Part shown: positions 54,039-62,410 of the stretch, piece after piece
How positions within the stretch are numbered: position 1 is the first letter of the stretch
How the letters are laid out: every line of letters begins with the position of its first letter
Source: Laterigemmans sp052161645
GTDB lineage: Bacteria > Planctomycetota > Planctomycetia > Pirellulales > Pirellulaceae
DNA length: 64,000 nucleotides
Direction: 5' to 3' (one strand)
NCBI GenBank assembly: GCA_052161645.1
Contig: CP197414.1
The notes under the pieces: model-generated
Seen by the model: the letters and a program-made list of their open reading frames with translations, nothing else
What the model was told of the DNA's origin: nothing
Databases searched by the model: none
Program-made: the position numbers and the translations under genes

Positions 54039-55262
54039 ATGCCCGACTTTTACCAGCATGGCCTAATTACCACGATCCATGACTTTCGGACTTCGCAACT
54101 GGAACAGCTCGAAGGTCGCCTGCGCAAAGATGTTAAGATTAACAAGGTCGGTTTGGTGCTGCCGGTAACGGCTGCCGACATGCGGGCCGAACCATTTTCG
54201 CAAATTGTCCAACACCTCCGCGGTGCCGACTACATCGATACGATCGCCGTGGTGCTGGGGGCGGCACCAGCGGAAAGCGACTATCGCGAAACAATCAAAG
54301 CGGTCGAGCCACTCGGGGCCAAAGCCAACGTACTTTGGACTGACGGACCGCGCATTCAAGCAGTCTACGAGCAACTGATTCAAGCCGGTTTTCCATTGGG
54401 AACTCCCGGCAAGGGACGCAGCGTCTGGACAGCATTTGGTTTTTTGTTGGCGGACTCAAACCTGAAAACCTTCGTTTTGCATGATTGCGACATTGTTGAT
54501 TATGATCGCAAACTGCTGGCGCGGCTCTGCCTGCCCATGGTCCATCCCACAATGGATTTTGAGTTTTGCAAAGCTTACTACGCGCGCGTTACCGATCGTA
54601 TGCACGGTCGCGTGGTACGGTTGTTGGTGGCACCGCTGATTCAAGCGCTCTTGCAAACTTTTGACGACGACCGCTTTGTGCGTTATCTCAATAGCTTTCG
54701 CTATCCACTCTCGGGCGAATTCGCGATCACGTCCAATTTGGCGAGAAGCAATCGCATTCCCAGCGACTGGGGCCTGGAAGTTGGCACACTGGCGGAAGTA
54801 TTTCGTAACACTTCAACAAAGCGAGTCTGCCAAGTTGACCTCTGTCGTTTATACGAACACAAACATCAAGCCCTTTCGCTGGACGACCGCAGCAGCGGCT
54901 TGATGAAGATGGCGACCGATATCCTTACCACCATCTTTCGCACCATCGCCAGCCAAGGAACGGTGCTCGACCAATGCCATTTCATTACGCTCCGCTCGAC
55001 CTACTTGCGATCAGCTCAAGATGCTATTCGCCAATACAACGCGGACGCTATTTTAAATGGGTTAAGCTTTGATCGGCACGCCGAAGAAGCCGCCGTGGAA
55101 GGTTTCGCTGACTGTATGATCACAGCGGGCGACTTATACCGCAGCGATCCCACCGGCGCGGCCGCGATCCCAAACTGGGCTCGCGTGTTAACTGCCTTCC
55201 CCGACTTTCCCGCTGACCTCCGACAAATCGTGGTCGCGGATGCCCAGCAAGTAAATTACTGA
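54039..55262 (+). CDS. GT81-type glycosyltransferase, probable glucosyl-3-phosphoglycerate synthase
   Basis: 407 residues with a GGAGG site six bases before the ATG. GT-A fold enzyme: LPVTAAD near residue 40, GKGRSVWTAFGFLLA, and the metal-binding DCD (residues 149-151) in FVLHDCDIVDYD. The strongly conserved FCKAYYARVTDRMHGRVVRLL, SFRYPLSGEFA and DWGLEVGTLAEVF segments match the glucosyl-3-phosphoglycerate synthase-like group. It would transfer glucose from NDP-glucose to 3-phosphoglycerate, first step to the compatible solute glucosylglycerate. The expected phosphatase gene is not next to it. It ends converging with the IclR gene, overlapping by 7 bases. Confidence 0.82.
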   Translation: MPDFYQHGLITTIHDFRTSQLEQLEGRLRKDVKINKVGLVLPVTAADMRAEPFSQIVQHLRGADYIDTIAVVLGAAPAESDYRETIKAVEPLGAKANVLWTDGPRIQAVYEQLIQAGFPLGTPGKGRSVWTAFGFLLADSNLKTFVLHDCDIVDYDRKLLARLCLPMVHPTMDFEFCKAYYARVTDRMHGRVVRLLVAPLIQALLQTFDDDRFVRYLNSFRYPLSGEFAITSNLARSNRIPSDWGLEVGTLAEVFRNTSTKRVCQVDLCRLYEHKHQALSLDDRSSGLMKMATDILTTIFRTIASQGTVLDQCHFITLRSTYLRSAQDAIRQYNADAILNGLSFDRHAEEAAVEGFADCMITAGDLYRSDPTGAAAIPNWARVLTAFPDFPADLRQIVVADAQQVNY

Positions 55263-56035
55263 TTGTATCTTGCCTGCGCATCGGCGGACGCTTTGGCGAC
55301 GCTGCGGCCAAGCCGCCCAAAGTCACTGTCTGGGATTCGGCTCGACGGTCCGGCAATCGTGATCGCACCGACTGGCGAGCCGACGCGATCAAGGATCGGG
55401 GCCGCCACGCAACGAATACCTTCCAAACCCTCGGCATAGTCCACCGCGTAACCCCGGGTGAGAATTGCTTCGAGCTCAGCTCGAAACGCCTCACGGGTTG
55501 CAATCGTGTTGGCGGTGAAACGTTTAAACCGCAACCGTCCGACCAACGCCTCACGTTCCTCGACCGGCAAAAACGCCACCATCGCTTTCCCCGGTGCCGA
55601 ACTGTAACAAGGACAGCGAGCGCCCAGATCGACCGAGTACTTAAACGGATGAGTCGCCAGTAATTGTTCAACGATCACCACATCTCGATCAACCAAACAG
55701 CACAACTGGGTCGTCTCTCCGGTCAGCTTGCGAATCCCGCGCATTGCGGGCAATGCCGATTCGACCAGCCCGCGGTCATGCCCGCGCGGTTGCCCAAGCC
55801 GCAGCAACTGGTTCGTTAACGTGAATCGCTTGGTGGCCGGATCACGCGATAAATATCCCATCTCCGTCAAAGCGTTGACGATGCGAAAGACCGATGCGGA
55901 AGGGAACCCCAGACGCTCGGATAATTCTGTTAGCGTAGCACTCCGCTGGTTCGCCGCTAAGTACTCCAACACGGCCATCCCCCGCTGCAAATTGGGGACT
56001 CCCTCGGCCTTCGCTCGGGTCTCGCTTCTAGGCAT
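55256..56035 (-). CDS. IclR family transcriptional regulator
   Basis: 259 residues with a strong GAGGTGATC ribosome-binding site just before the ATG. N-terminal winged helix-turn-helix (ATLTELSERLGFPSASVFRIVNALTEMGYL, residues about 33-62) and the C-terminal IclR effector domain (SSAPGKAMVAFLP, GYAVDYAEGLEGIRCVAAPI, GAITIAGPSSRI). Divergent from the GH32/ABC-transporter genes across a 102-bp gap, so it most likely controls them, responding to a fructose- or oligosaccharide-derived signal. That target is inference. Confidence 0.93.
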   Translation of the reverse strand: MPRSETRAKAEGVPNLQRGMAVLEYLAANQRSATLTELSERLGFPSASVFRIVNALTEMGYLSRDPATKRFTLTNQLLRLGQPRGHDRGLVESALPAMRGIRKLTGETTQLCCLVDRDVVIVEQLLATHPFKYSVDLGARCPCYSSAPGKAMVAFLPVEEREALVGRLRFKRFTANTIATREAFRAELEAILTRGYAVDYAEGLEGIRCVAAPILDRVGSPVGAITIAGPSSRIPDSDFGRLGRSVAKASADAQARYNQ

Positions 56036-56062
56036 CGATCACCTCACTAAATCACTACGAAC

Positions 56063-56104
56063 GTATATTCCATACTTGAAATTGCTTTCACATATGAATA
56101 TACT
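56063..56104 (+). promoter_or_regulatory. Sigma70-type promoter for the GH32 operon inside an operator-like inverted repeat
   Basis: A -35 TTGAAA (56076-56081), 17-bp spacer and -10 TATACT (56099-56104) form a near-consensus promoter reading toward the GH32 gene, with its start predicted near 56111. An 8-bp inverted repeat GTATATTC (56063-56070) and GAATATAC (56096-56103) brackets it, and its left arm is placed where a minus-strand -10 (TATACG) for the IclR gene would lie. A regulator binding both arms would act on both promoters. Confidence 0.6.
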
Positions 56105-56137
56105 CACGCTGCTCCACCACGTCAACGCACCACCGAA

Positions 56138-58300
56138 ATGGATGCAGCCGTCACCATGCCCCAGACTCAACACCTCATTGTTCTCGTCCTCGCATTCACA
56201 TCTTCGTTCGCCATTGCGAAAGAACGTCCCGATCGGATCATTGCCGACTTCGAAGCGGCCTCCTACGAAGCATGGCAAACCACCGGGGATGCCTTTGGGG
56301 ATGCACCGGCCAGCGGAACGCTGGACCGTCAACAAGCCGTTAGTGGCTTTACCGGCAAAGGCTTGGTCAACTCGTTTCGTAACGGAGATGCCTCCACCGG
56401 CACGTTGACCTCACCGGAGTTTACGCTCGACCGTCAATACCTCGTGTTTCTAATAGGTGGCGGCAGCCACGCCGAAACCTGTCTGCAGCTAATCATTGAG
56501 GGCGAGGTCATCGTCCGCAGCTCGGGGATGAATGACGAGCGGCTTTCGCTGAGTTCTTTTGATCTAAAGAATTATCAAGGCCAGCGAGCAAGCCTCCGCA
56601 TTGTTGACAACGAGCGAGGCGACTGGGGACATGTCAACGTCGACCAGATTGTACTTTCTGATAGCAAACCTCAAACACCCTCCTATCAACTGCGGACGCG
56701 GGAATTCACTGTTGAAAACAAGTACTTGATACTTCCGATTGAAAACGGTGCGCGGGAAACCGAAGTCCGCTTGAGCGTCGCCGGCCAACCGATCCGTAAA
56801 TATAATGTTGAGCTTGCCACGGCTGAGGAGCTGGTGGACTTTTACGCCTATTTTACGATTGCAGCCCATGCGGGCCAGCCAGCTGTGATTAACGTCGCTG
56901 CCGCTACGGAAGATGGCTTCTCACTGATCCAACAAGCTGATGAGGTGCCTGGATTTGAGGATCTCTATGACGAGCCGTTGCGACCACAATTTCACTTCTC
57001 GCAAAAAGTGGGCTGGAACAATGATCCCAACGGGATGGTCTACCTGGACGGCGAATGGCATTTATATTTCCAGCATAACCCAGTGGGCTGGAAATGGGGG
57101 AACATGACTTGGGGACACGCGGTCAGTGAGGATCTTATCTATTGGGAACAGCTGCCGAACGTGCTGTTTCCCCACACGATGGCCAAAGGTGCCTGCTTTT
57201 CCGGCGGAGCGACGATCGACAAAATGAACACGTCCGGCTGGAAGACTGGTGACAATGAAGTATTGGTCGCGTTCTTCACCGACACCGAACTGGGCGAATG
57301 TGTCGCCTACAGCAATGACCAGGGGCGAACCTTCACCCTCTACGAGGGTAATCCGATCATTCAGCACAAAGGTCGCGATCCAAAAGTTATCTGGTACGAG
57401 TACCAAGCGGACGACACACCCCTCAATGCCGAAGCACAAAGCCTCGGCGGTCACTGGGTGTTGTTCGTTTACAATGAGGACCCAGGGCTCGAGCAGAACA
57501 CCGCGTTCTATACCTCGCTGAATCTCAAGGACTGGACGCTGCAGAGTCGACTTAATGGCTTCTTCGAATGCCCAGAACTATTTGAGCTACCGGTCGATGG
57601 CGATCCCGAAGAGACTCGCTGGGTGACCCTTGCCGCCGACGCCAAGTACGTCATCGGCGATTTCGATGGGCGTGAATTCACCCCCGCTCACGAGGGCAAA
57701 CATCAAGTCCATTACGGCAAATACTACGCTTCGCAAACCTTCGATAATGCTCCGGAGGGCCGGCGAATCCAAATCGGTTGGGCACAGTTGACCATGCCCG
57801 ACATGCCCTTTAACCAAACCTTCAGTTTTCCGCACGCATTGACCCTGCGAACGACCGCAGCCGGTATTCGCATGGCAGCCAAGCCTATCGACGAGCTGGG
57901 AAAACTGCACGCTAAGAAGCATGTGGCGGAGCCTCAGCTGATCACCCCCGACCGCCCCGTTAGCCTAAATGTGGCGGGGGCAACTTTCGAAATTCAAGCC
58001 ACGTTCGAAGTCGGTGCAGCTAAACAATTTGGCATCAACGTGGCCGGCACTGAGATCGAGTACAATGCCTTCAATAGCGAACTCAACGGTGCTGCCTTGG
58101 AGCCTGTCGACGGTTTGATCACATTGCAGATCCTCGTCGATCATCCAATGATAGAGATTTGCGGCAACGATGGCGAGGTGTTTATCACCTCTGATCGTCG
58201 CAACAGCGGAAACCTGGAAACCATCAACGCATTCGTACGTGGCGGCGCAGCTCGATTGGTCAAATTCCAGGTGTTCGAACTGAAATCCATTTGGCCTTAA
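56138..58300 (+). CDS. GH32 beta-fructosidase (levanase/fructanase-type), secreted
   Basis: 720 residues (an in-frame ATG at 56156 may be the real start; a signal peptide LIVLVLAFTSSFAIA follows either). Residues about 30-175 form a beta-rich N-terminal domain, then the five-bladed GH32 propeller begins. Catalytic motifs: WNNDPNG with nucleophile Asp296, RDP at 413-415 (transition-state stabiliser) and ECP with acid/base Glu477. A C-terminal beta-sandwich follows. It hydrolyses fructans or sucrose-type bonds outside the cytoplasm, supplying the ABC transporter encoded downstream. Confidence 0.92.
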   Translation: MDAAVTMPQTQHLIVLVLAFTSSFAIAKERPDRIIADFEAASYEAWQTTGDAFGDAPASGTLDRQQAVSGFTGKGLVNSFRNGDASTGTLTSPEFTLDRQYLVFLIGGGSHAETCLQLIIEGEVIVRSSGMNDERLSLSSFDLKNYQGQRASLRIVDNERGDWGHVNVDQIVLSDSKPQTPSYQLRTREFTVENKYLILPIENGARETEVRLSVAGQPIRKYNVELATAEELVDFYAYFTIAAHAGQPAVINVAAATEDGFSLIQQADEVPGFEDLYDEPLRPQFHFSQKVGWNNDPNGMVYLDGEWHLYFQHNPVGWKWGNMTWGHAVSEDLIYWEQLPNVLFPHTMAKGACFSGGATIDKMNTSGWKTGDNEVLVAFFTDTELGECVAYSNDQGRTFTLYEGNPIIQHKGRDPKVIWYEYQADDTPLNAEAQSLGGHWVLFVYNEDPGLEQNTAFYTSLNLKDWTLQSRLNGFFECPELFELPVDGDPEETRWVTLAADAKYVIGDFDGREFTPAHEGKHQVHYGKYYASQTFDNAPEGRRIQIGWAQLTMPDMPFNQTFSFPHALTLRTTAAGIRMAAKPIDELGKLHAKKHVAEPQLITPDRPVSLNVAGATFEIQATFEVGAAKQFGINVAGTEIEYNAFNSELNGAALEPVDGLITLQILVDHPMIEICGNDGEVFITSDRRNSGNLETINAFVRGGAARLVKFQVFELKSIWP

Positions 58301-58349
58301 TCCTCGCCTATCTCACACTCCCAACACGATCGATTCCGTGAGTCCCCAG

Positions 58350-59372
58350 ATGACACGCAGACTAACCATAACCTTAAGCTTGACACTTGCCGCGCTCGCC
58401 GCGATTCCCGGATGCAGCAAGACTCAACCGGCTGGCGACAACAGCTCGACTCCAGCAACAGACGCAACCGCTGATAATTCACTGGACAGCCGGGGTACCA
58501 TCGGGTTCAGCGCCCTGACGTTGACCAATCCTTTTTTTAAGGTCGTTGCCGACAGCATGGAATCAGAGGCCAAGCAACACGGTTATGACATGATTTTGGT
58601 ATCGGGCGAACGCGATGTGAACAAGCAGGCGGATCAGATCGACGACTTCATTGTCAAAGGAGTCAGCGCGATCGTAATCAACCCCTGTGATTCGAAATCG
58701 ATCGGCCCAGCGATCAAGAAAGCCAACGATGCGGGCATTCCCGTGTTCACGAATGACATTAAGTACGATGGTGACGTCGGCACAGTCGTCTGCCACGTCG
58801 CGACTGACAATTATCAGGGTGGAAAATTGGCAGGCCAGGCGATGGTTAAACTACTCGGCGAGTCGGGCGGCAAGATTGCCATTGTGCACTTTCCTCAAGT
58901 CGAATCTTGTCAGCTGCGCGTCAAAGGATTCCTAGAAATAATCGACTCGCATAACGCATCGACAATCAATGGAAAAATTGAGCTTGTCGCCACACTCGAC
59001 GGCGGTGGCGTGCGTGATGAAGGTTACAAAGCGGCCAAAGACGCAATTGAATCCAATCCAGAGCTGGCCGCCCTCTTTGCCATTAATGATCCGTCAGCGC
59101 TGGGGGCTCGCGCCGCATTGGAAGCTGCCGGCAAGGCCGACCAAGTAAAAATCATTGGTTTTGATGGGCAAAAAATCGGTAAACAGGCAATTCTTGAAGG
59201 AAAGATCGTTTGTGATCCCATCCAATTTCCCAACCGAATCGGCAAGAAAACTGTGGAGATGATCATCAAGCACTTCGAAGGTGAGGAAGTTCCCACTGAA
59301 GTCCTGATTCCGTCGGAACTTTACTATCAGAATGACGCTCAGAAAGATCCGACTCTGACCGATGACGTGTAG
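58350..59372 (+). CDS. Sugar ABC transporter substrate-binding lipoprotein (ribose/xylose type)
   Basis: About 340 residues from the ATG at 58350 (a GTG at 58338 is four codons upstream). Lipobox LAAIPGC in the first 25 residues, a Ser/Thr/Asp-rich tether, then a type I periplasmic-binding fold: IGFSALTLTNPFFKVVADSMESEA, QADQIDDFIVKGVSAIVINPCD, VFTNDIKYDGDV, GYKAAKDAIESNPELAALFAIND and KIIGFDGQK. Binds a monosaccharide, by context probably fructose or a related sugar. The ATPase start overlaps its last codons. Confidence 0.93.
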   Translation: MTRRLTITLSLTLAALAAIPGCSKTQPAGDNSSTPATDATADNSLDSRGTIGFSALTLTNPFFKVVADSMESEAKQHGYDMILVSGERDVNKQADQIDDFIVKGVSAIVINPCDSKSIGPAIKKANDAGIPVFTNDIKYDGDVGTVVCHVATDNYQGGKLAGQAMVKLLGESGGKIAIVHFPQVESCQLRVKGFLEIIDSHNASTINGKIELVATLDGGGVRDEGYKAAKDAIESNPELAALFAINDPSALGARAALEAAGKADQVKIIGFDGQKIGKQAILEGKIVCDPIQFPNRIGKKTVEMIIKHFEGEEVPTEVLIPSELYYQNDAQKDPTLTDDV

Positions 59373-60909
59373 CCCAGACATGCACGTGCACAGCAGCCAA
59401 TCCCCGCCGCTCCCCGCCAGTGAATCTGCTGTGCCGCTGCTCAGCATGCGAGGGATCGATAAAAAGTTTCCCGGCGTTCACGCGCTACGCGGCATCGATT
59501 TGACGCTGCACTCGGGTGAAGTGCTAGCGCTGCTCGGCGAGAACGGAGCCGGTAAGAGTACGCTCATAAAAGTCCTTGGCGGTGCCCATCGGCCCGACTC
59601 GGGGACCATCGAGATCGACGGAGAGCCGGTGGAAATCGGCTCTCCGCAAAATGCGATGCGTGTCGGTATCGGCGTCATTTATCAAGAGTTCAATCTCATT
59701 CCCGCGTTGTCCGCGTGGGAAAACATCTTTCTCGGGCGAGAGCAAACCCTTGGCGGCTTTATTCGCCAAGCTGAAGAGCGGTGTAGGGCGCAGGAGTTAT
59801 TCGACCGAATTGGTGTCCGCGTGCCGATCGACTCGCCTTGCTATCAATTATCGGTCGCCCAACAGCAAATAGTTGAAATTGCAAAAGCGCTCAGCCAGCA
59901 AGTGCGAATCCTTGTTATGGATGAACCGTCAGCCGCGTTGACCCCCAGCGAAGTTGAACGCCTATTCGACATTATTCGTGACCTTCGCTTAGAGGGAATC
60001 GGCGTAATCTACATTAGCCATCGTCTCGATGAGATCTTTGAGATTGCCGACCGCGTCACCGTGATGCGAGACGGCGAACAGGTCGGGACGGAGTCAATCG
60101 AGAAACTGACTCGTCAGCGAATGATTGAGTTGATGGTTGGCCGACAAATCGAAAATGAGTTTCCCAAACAGCGGCACGAAATCGGGGAACCGCGTTTGGT
60201 CGTTCGCAACCTTAAACGCGGCGACGCTGTGAACGACGTTTCGTTCGAGGTTCGACGCGGCGAAGTGTTGGGCATCACCGGACTCGTTGGCGCGGGCCGC
60301 ACCGAAACGGCTCGGTTAATTTTTGGTGCCGATCGCTCAGACGCCGGCACGGTTCAACTGGACGGCAAACCACTGAACATCCGACATCCACGCGGAGCAA
60401 TCAAGGTGGGCATTTGCTTGCTGACTGAAGACCGAAAGGCCCAAGGATTGGTGTTGGGGATGAGCGTCCGAGAGAATTTTGGCCTACCCAACTTGCCCGA
60501 GCTGACACGAGCTGGCTTCGTTCGCTTGAGAGCCGAGCGCGAAGCCTTCGCCGGCTACGTTGACTCACTGCGAATTAAAATTCCAAATCAAGAGCAGCTC
60601 GCCCAGAACCTATCAGGCGGCAATCAACAAAAAGTGGTGTTGGCCAAGTGGCTGCAGCGTAACGCCGAGGTGATTATTTTTGATGAACCGACGCGGGGCA
60701 TCGATGTTGGTGCCAAGTATGAGATTTATTTGCTGATTAACGAACTGGCTAAAGCTGGTAAATCGATCATCATGATCACCTCTGAGCTGCCTGAAGTACT
60801 GGGGATGAGCGATCGCATCCTGGTAATGCACGAAGGGCGAGTGAAGGGCGTTATTGACGACGTAAAATCCGCTACGCAAGAACACATTATCACCATGGCT
60901 ATCGGATGA
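59362..60909 (+). CDS. Sugar ABC transporter ATP-binding protein (RbsA/XylG type, double ATPase)
   Basis: 515 residues with two ABC modules. First: Walker A GENGAGKST (59-67), signature-like LSVAQQQ, Walker B ILVMDEPSAAL. Second: the degenerate P-loop GLVGAGRTE usual for the second half of these proteins, LSGGNQQK signature and VIIFDEPTRGIDVG. Powers import with the permease that follows 7 bases downstream. The ATG at 59362 overlaps the binding-protein stop by 11 bases; a start further in is possible because the conserved part begins near residue 27. Confidence 0.95.
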   Translation: MTCSPDMHVHSSQSPPLPASESAVPLLSMRGIDKKFPGVHALRGIDLTLHSGEVLALLGENGAGKSTLIKVLGGAHRPDSGTIEIDGEPVEIGSPQNAMRVGIGVIYQEFNLIPALSAWENIFLGREQTLGGFIRQAEERCRAQELFDRIGVRVPIDSPCYQLSVAQQQIVEIAKALSQQVRILVMDEPSAALTPSEVERLFDIIRDLRLEGIGVIYISHRLDEIFEIADRVTVMRDGEQVGTESIEKLTRQRMIELMVGRQIENEFPKQRHEIGEPRLVVRNLKRGDAVNDVSFEVRRGEVLGITGLVGAGRTETARLIFGADRSDAGTVQLDGKPLNIRHPRGAIKVGICLLTEDRKAQGLVLGMSVRENFGLPNLPELTRAGFVRLRAEREAFAGYVDSLRIKIPNQEQLAQNLSGGNQQKVVLAKWLQRNAEVIIFDEPTRGIDVGAKYEIYLLINELAKAGKSIIMITSELPEVLGMSDRILVMHEGRVKGVIDDVKSATQEHIITMAIG

Positions 60910-60916
60910 ATCGCAA

Positions 60917-62254
60917 GTGAAAGTTCCATCCTCAAGCGGCGCGAATTCGGCCTGGAGTCGATTCATCAGCGATTACGGCATGATCTTTGTGCTGCTGCTG
61001 TTGATTGTGTTGTTCAGCGCACTCACCATCACCGAGCAGAACCCGACTGGCGTGGATGCCGGACGGCAAGTTGCCGCACGGATTGTCGACCGCTACGGCG
61101 ATTCGGCAGGCGTGATTATCGTAACTCGCGATACGGTTGATGACCGAGTGTTTGCCAAAGCTATCGAAGCACGGCTCGCCGACCTCGGGCCAACAGTGCT
61201 GGCCACCGTGCACGGTTCTCCGGCGGATGCTCGCCAAGCGATAGAAGGCGTCCTCGCGCGGAACGAATCCATCGATGCGGTGGCTGCTAACAGTGCCACC
61301 AGCAACTGGGTGATCTATGAACGATTCGACGAAGTTGGACGGAACAGATTAGTCATTCCCGAACCTTACACTTGGCCAAACTTTCTCAAACTGACCAACC
61401 TCTTGGGAGTGGCTAATCAGACGGCCATTTACGCCATCATCGCCATTGGCATGACCATGGTGATCATCACCGCCGGGATTGATCTCTCCGTCGGTTCCCT
61501 GGTGGCTTTAGCCTCAGTTTCCGGTGCGCTGCTGCTGCGAGATTTTGGAGACGGCGCCGCTTCCGGAGTTGGCATGATGTTCGTCGGCATGCTGGTTGGC
61601 GTTGGTATCTGCGGGTTTGCCGGACTATTTAACGGAGCGATGGTTACTTTTTTCCGGTTGCCGTCATTCATTGTCACACTGGGCATGATGTTAATGGCCA
61701 GCGGTTTGGCTTATCGGCTCTCTGCAGGCGCTTCGATTCCACAGTTGCCCGATTCCTTTTTTTGGATCGGCGGTGGCGAATTGCTGGGGCTTCCCAACCC
61801 CGTTTGGTTGATGGCAGTGTTGTACGTCATCGCCCACATCGTCATGACGCGAACAGCCTTTGGTCGTTACGTCTACGCCATCGGTGGCAACGCGGAGGCT
61901 GCGCGATTGTCCGGCGTACCAGTCACACGCGTGCTGTTAATTGTCTATATGCTGAGCGGGATTCTTGCCGGGCTTGGCGGCATCGTGTTAGCCTCCAAAC
62001 TGCAAGCGGGCGACCCTAAGTTTGGCTTGATGTATGAGTTGGAGGTGATTGCTGCAGTCGTCGTAGGCGGAACTTCGTTATTGGGTGGGTCAGGAAAAAT
62101 CATGGGGACTTTGATTGGAGCCTTCATCATCGCGGTAATCAAAAACGGCATGAATTTGACCGACGTTGACCCCTTTAACCAAAAGATTGTGCTGGGGGCC
62201 GTGTTGCTGTCAGCCGTGCTGATCGACACCCTAAAGCGCAACGGCAAAAGCTGA
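60917..62254 (+). CDS. Sugar ABC transporter permease (RbsC type) with periplasmic insert
   Basis: 445 residues from a GTG start; usual RbsC-type permeases are about 310-340. Helix 1 at about 20-37, then an extra soluble stretch of about 110 residues (40-150) with alternating beta/alpha character (AGVIIVTRDT, VLATVHGSPADARQAIEGVLARN), then the normal permease core with GIDLSVGSLVALASV, FIVTLGMMLMASG, RYVYAIGGNAEAARLSGV and GGTSLLGGSGKIMGTLIGA. The insert would lie on the periplasmic side and resembles a lobe of a periplasmic sugar-binding protein; that comparison is inference. Confidence 0.92.
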   Translation: MKVPSSSGANSAWSRFISDYGMIFVLLLLIVLFSALTITEQNPTGVDAGRQVAARIVDRYGDSAGVIIVTRDTVDDRVFAKAIEARLADLGPTVLATVHGSPADARQAIEGVLARNESIDAVAANSATSNWVIYERFDEVGRNRLVIPEPYTWPNFLKLTNLLGVANQTAIYAIIAIGMTMVIITAGIDLSVGSLVALASVSGALLLRDFGDGAASGVGMMFVGMLVGVGICGFAGLFNGAMVTFFRLPSFIVTLGMMLMASGLAYRLSAGASIPQLPDSFFWIGGGELLGLPNPVWLMAVLYVIAHIVMTRTAFGRYVYAIGGNAEAARLSGVPVTRVLLIVYMLSGILAGLGGIVLASKLQAGDPKFGLMYELEVIAAVVVGGTSLLGGSGKIMGTLIGAFIIAVIKNGMNLTDVDPFNQKIVLGAVLLSAVLIDTLKRNGKS

Positions 62255-62265
62255 AAAAGCTTCCA

Positions 62266-62384
62266 GTGGAATAGGCTTCCAGCCTGTAAGATTAGAAATA
62301 ACTAAAAACATTTCGTTACTCTTAACTTTAGGATTTACAGGCTAGAAGCCTATGCCACTAGACAGGCTAGAAGCCTATGCCACT
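62266..62384. repeat. Inverted and tandem AGGCTAGAAGCCTAT repeat
   Basis: Left arm 62266-62289 (GTGGAATAGGCTTCC...GTAA) pairs with 62335-62358 (TTACAGG...TATGCCAC), 22 of 24 positions, around an AT-rich 45-base loop. The right arm is then repeated at 62362-62384 (25-bp step). It sits 12 bases after the permease stop and before the second GH32-like gene, so it may attenuate or terminate, or be a dispersed repeat. Confidence 0.7.
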
Positions 62385-62410
62385 TCCTTTCTTATAACTG
62401 AGTAAAATTC

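Noticed and set aside
59094..59447. 117-codon minus-strand frame in the transporter region
   Set aside because: Antisense to the binding protein and ATPase, both of which have complete family motifs.
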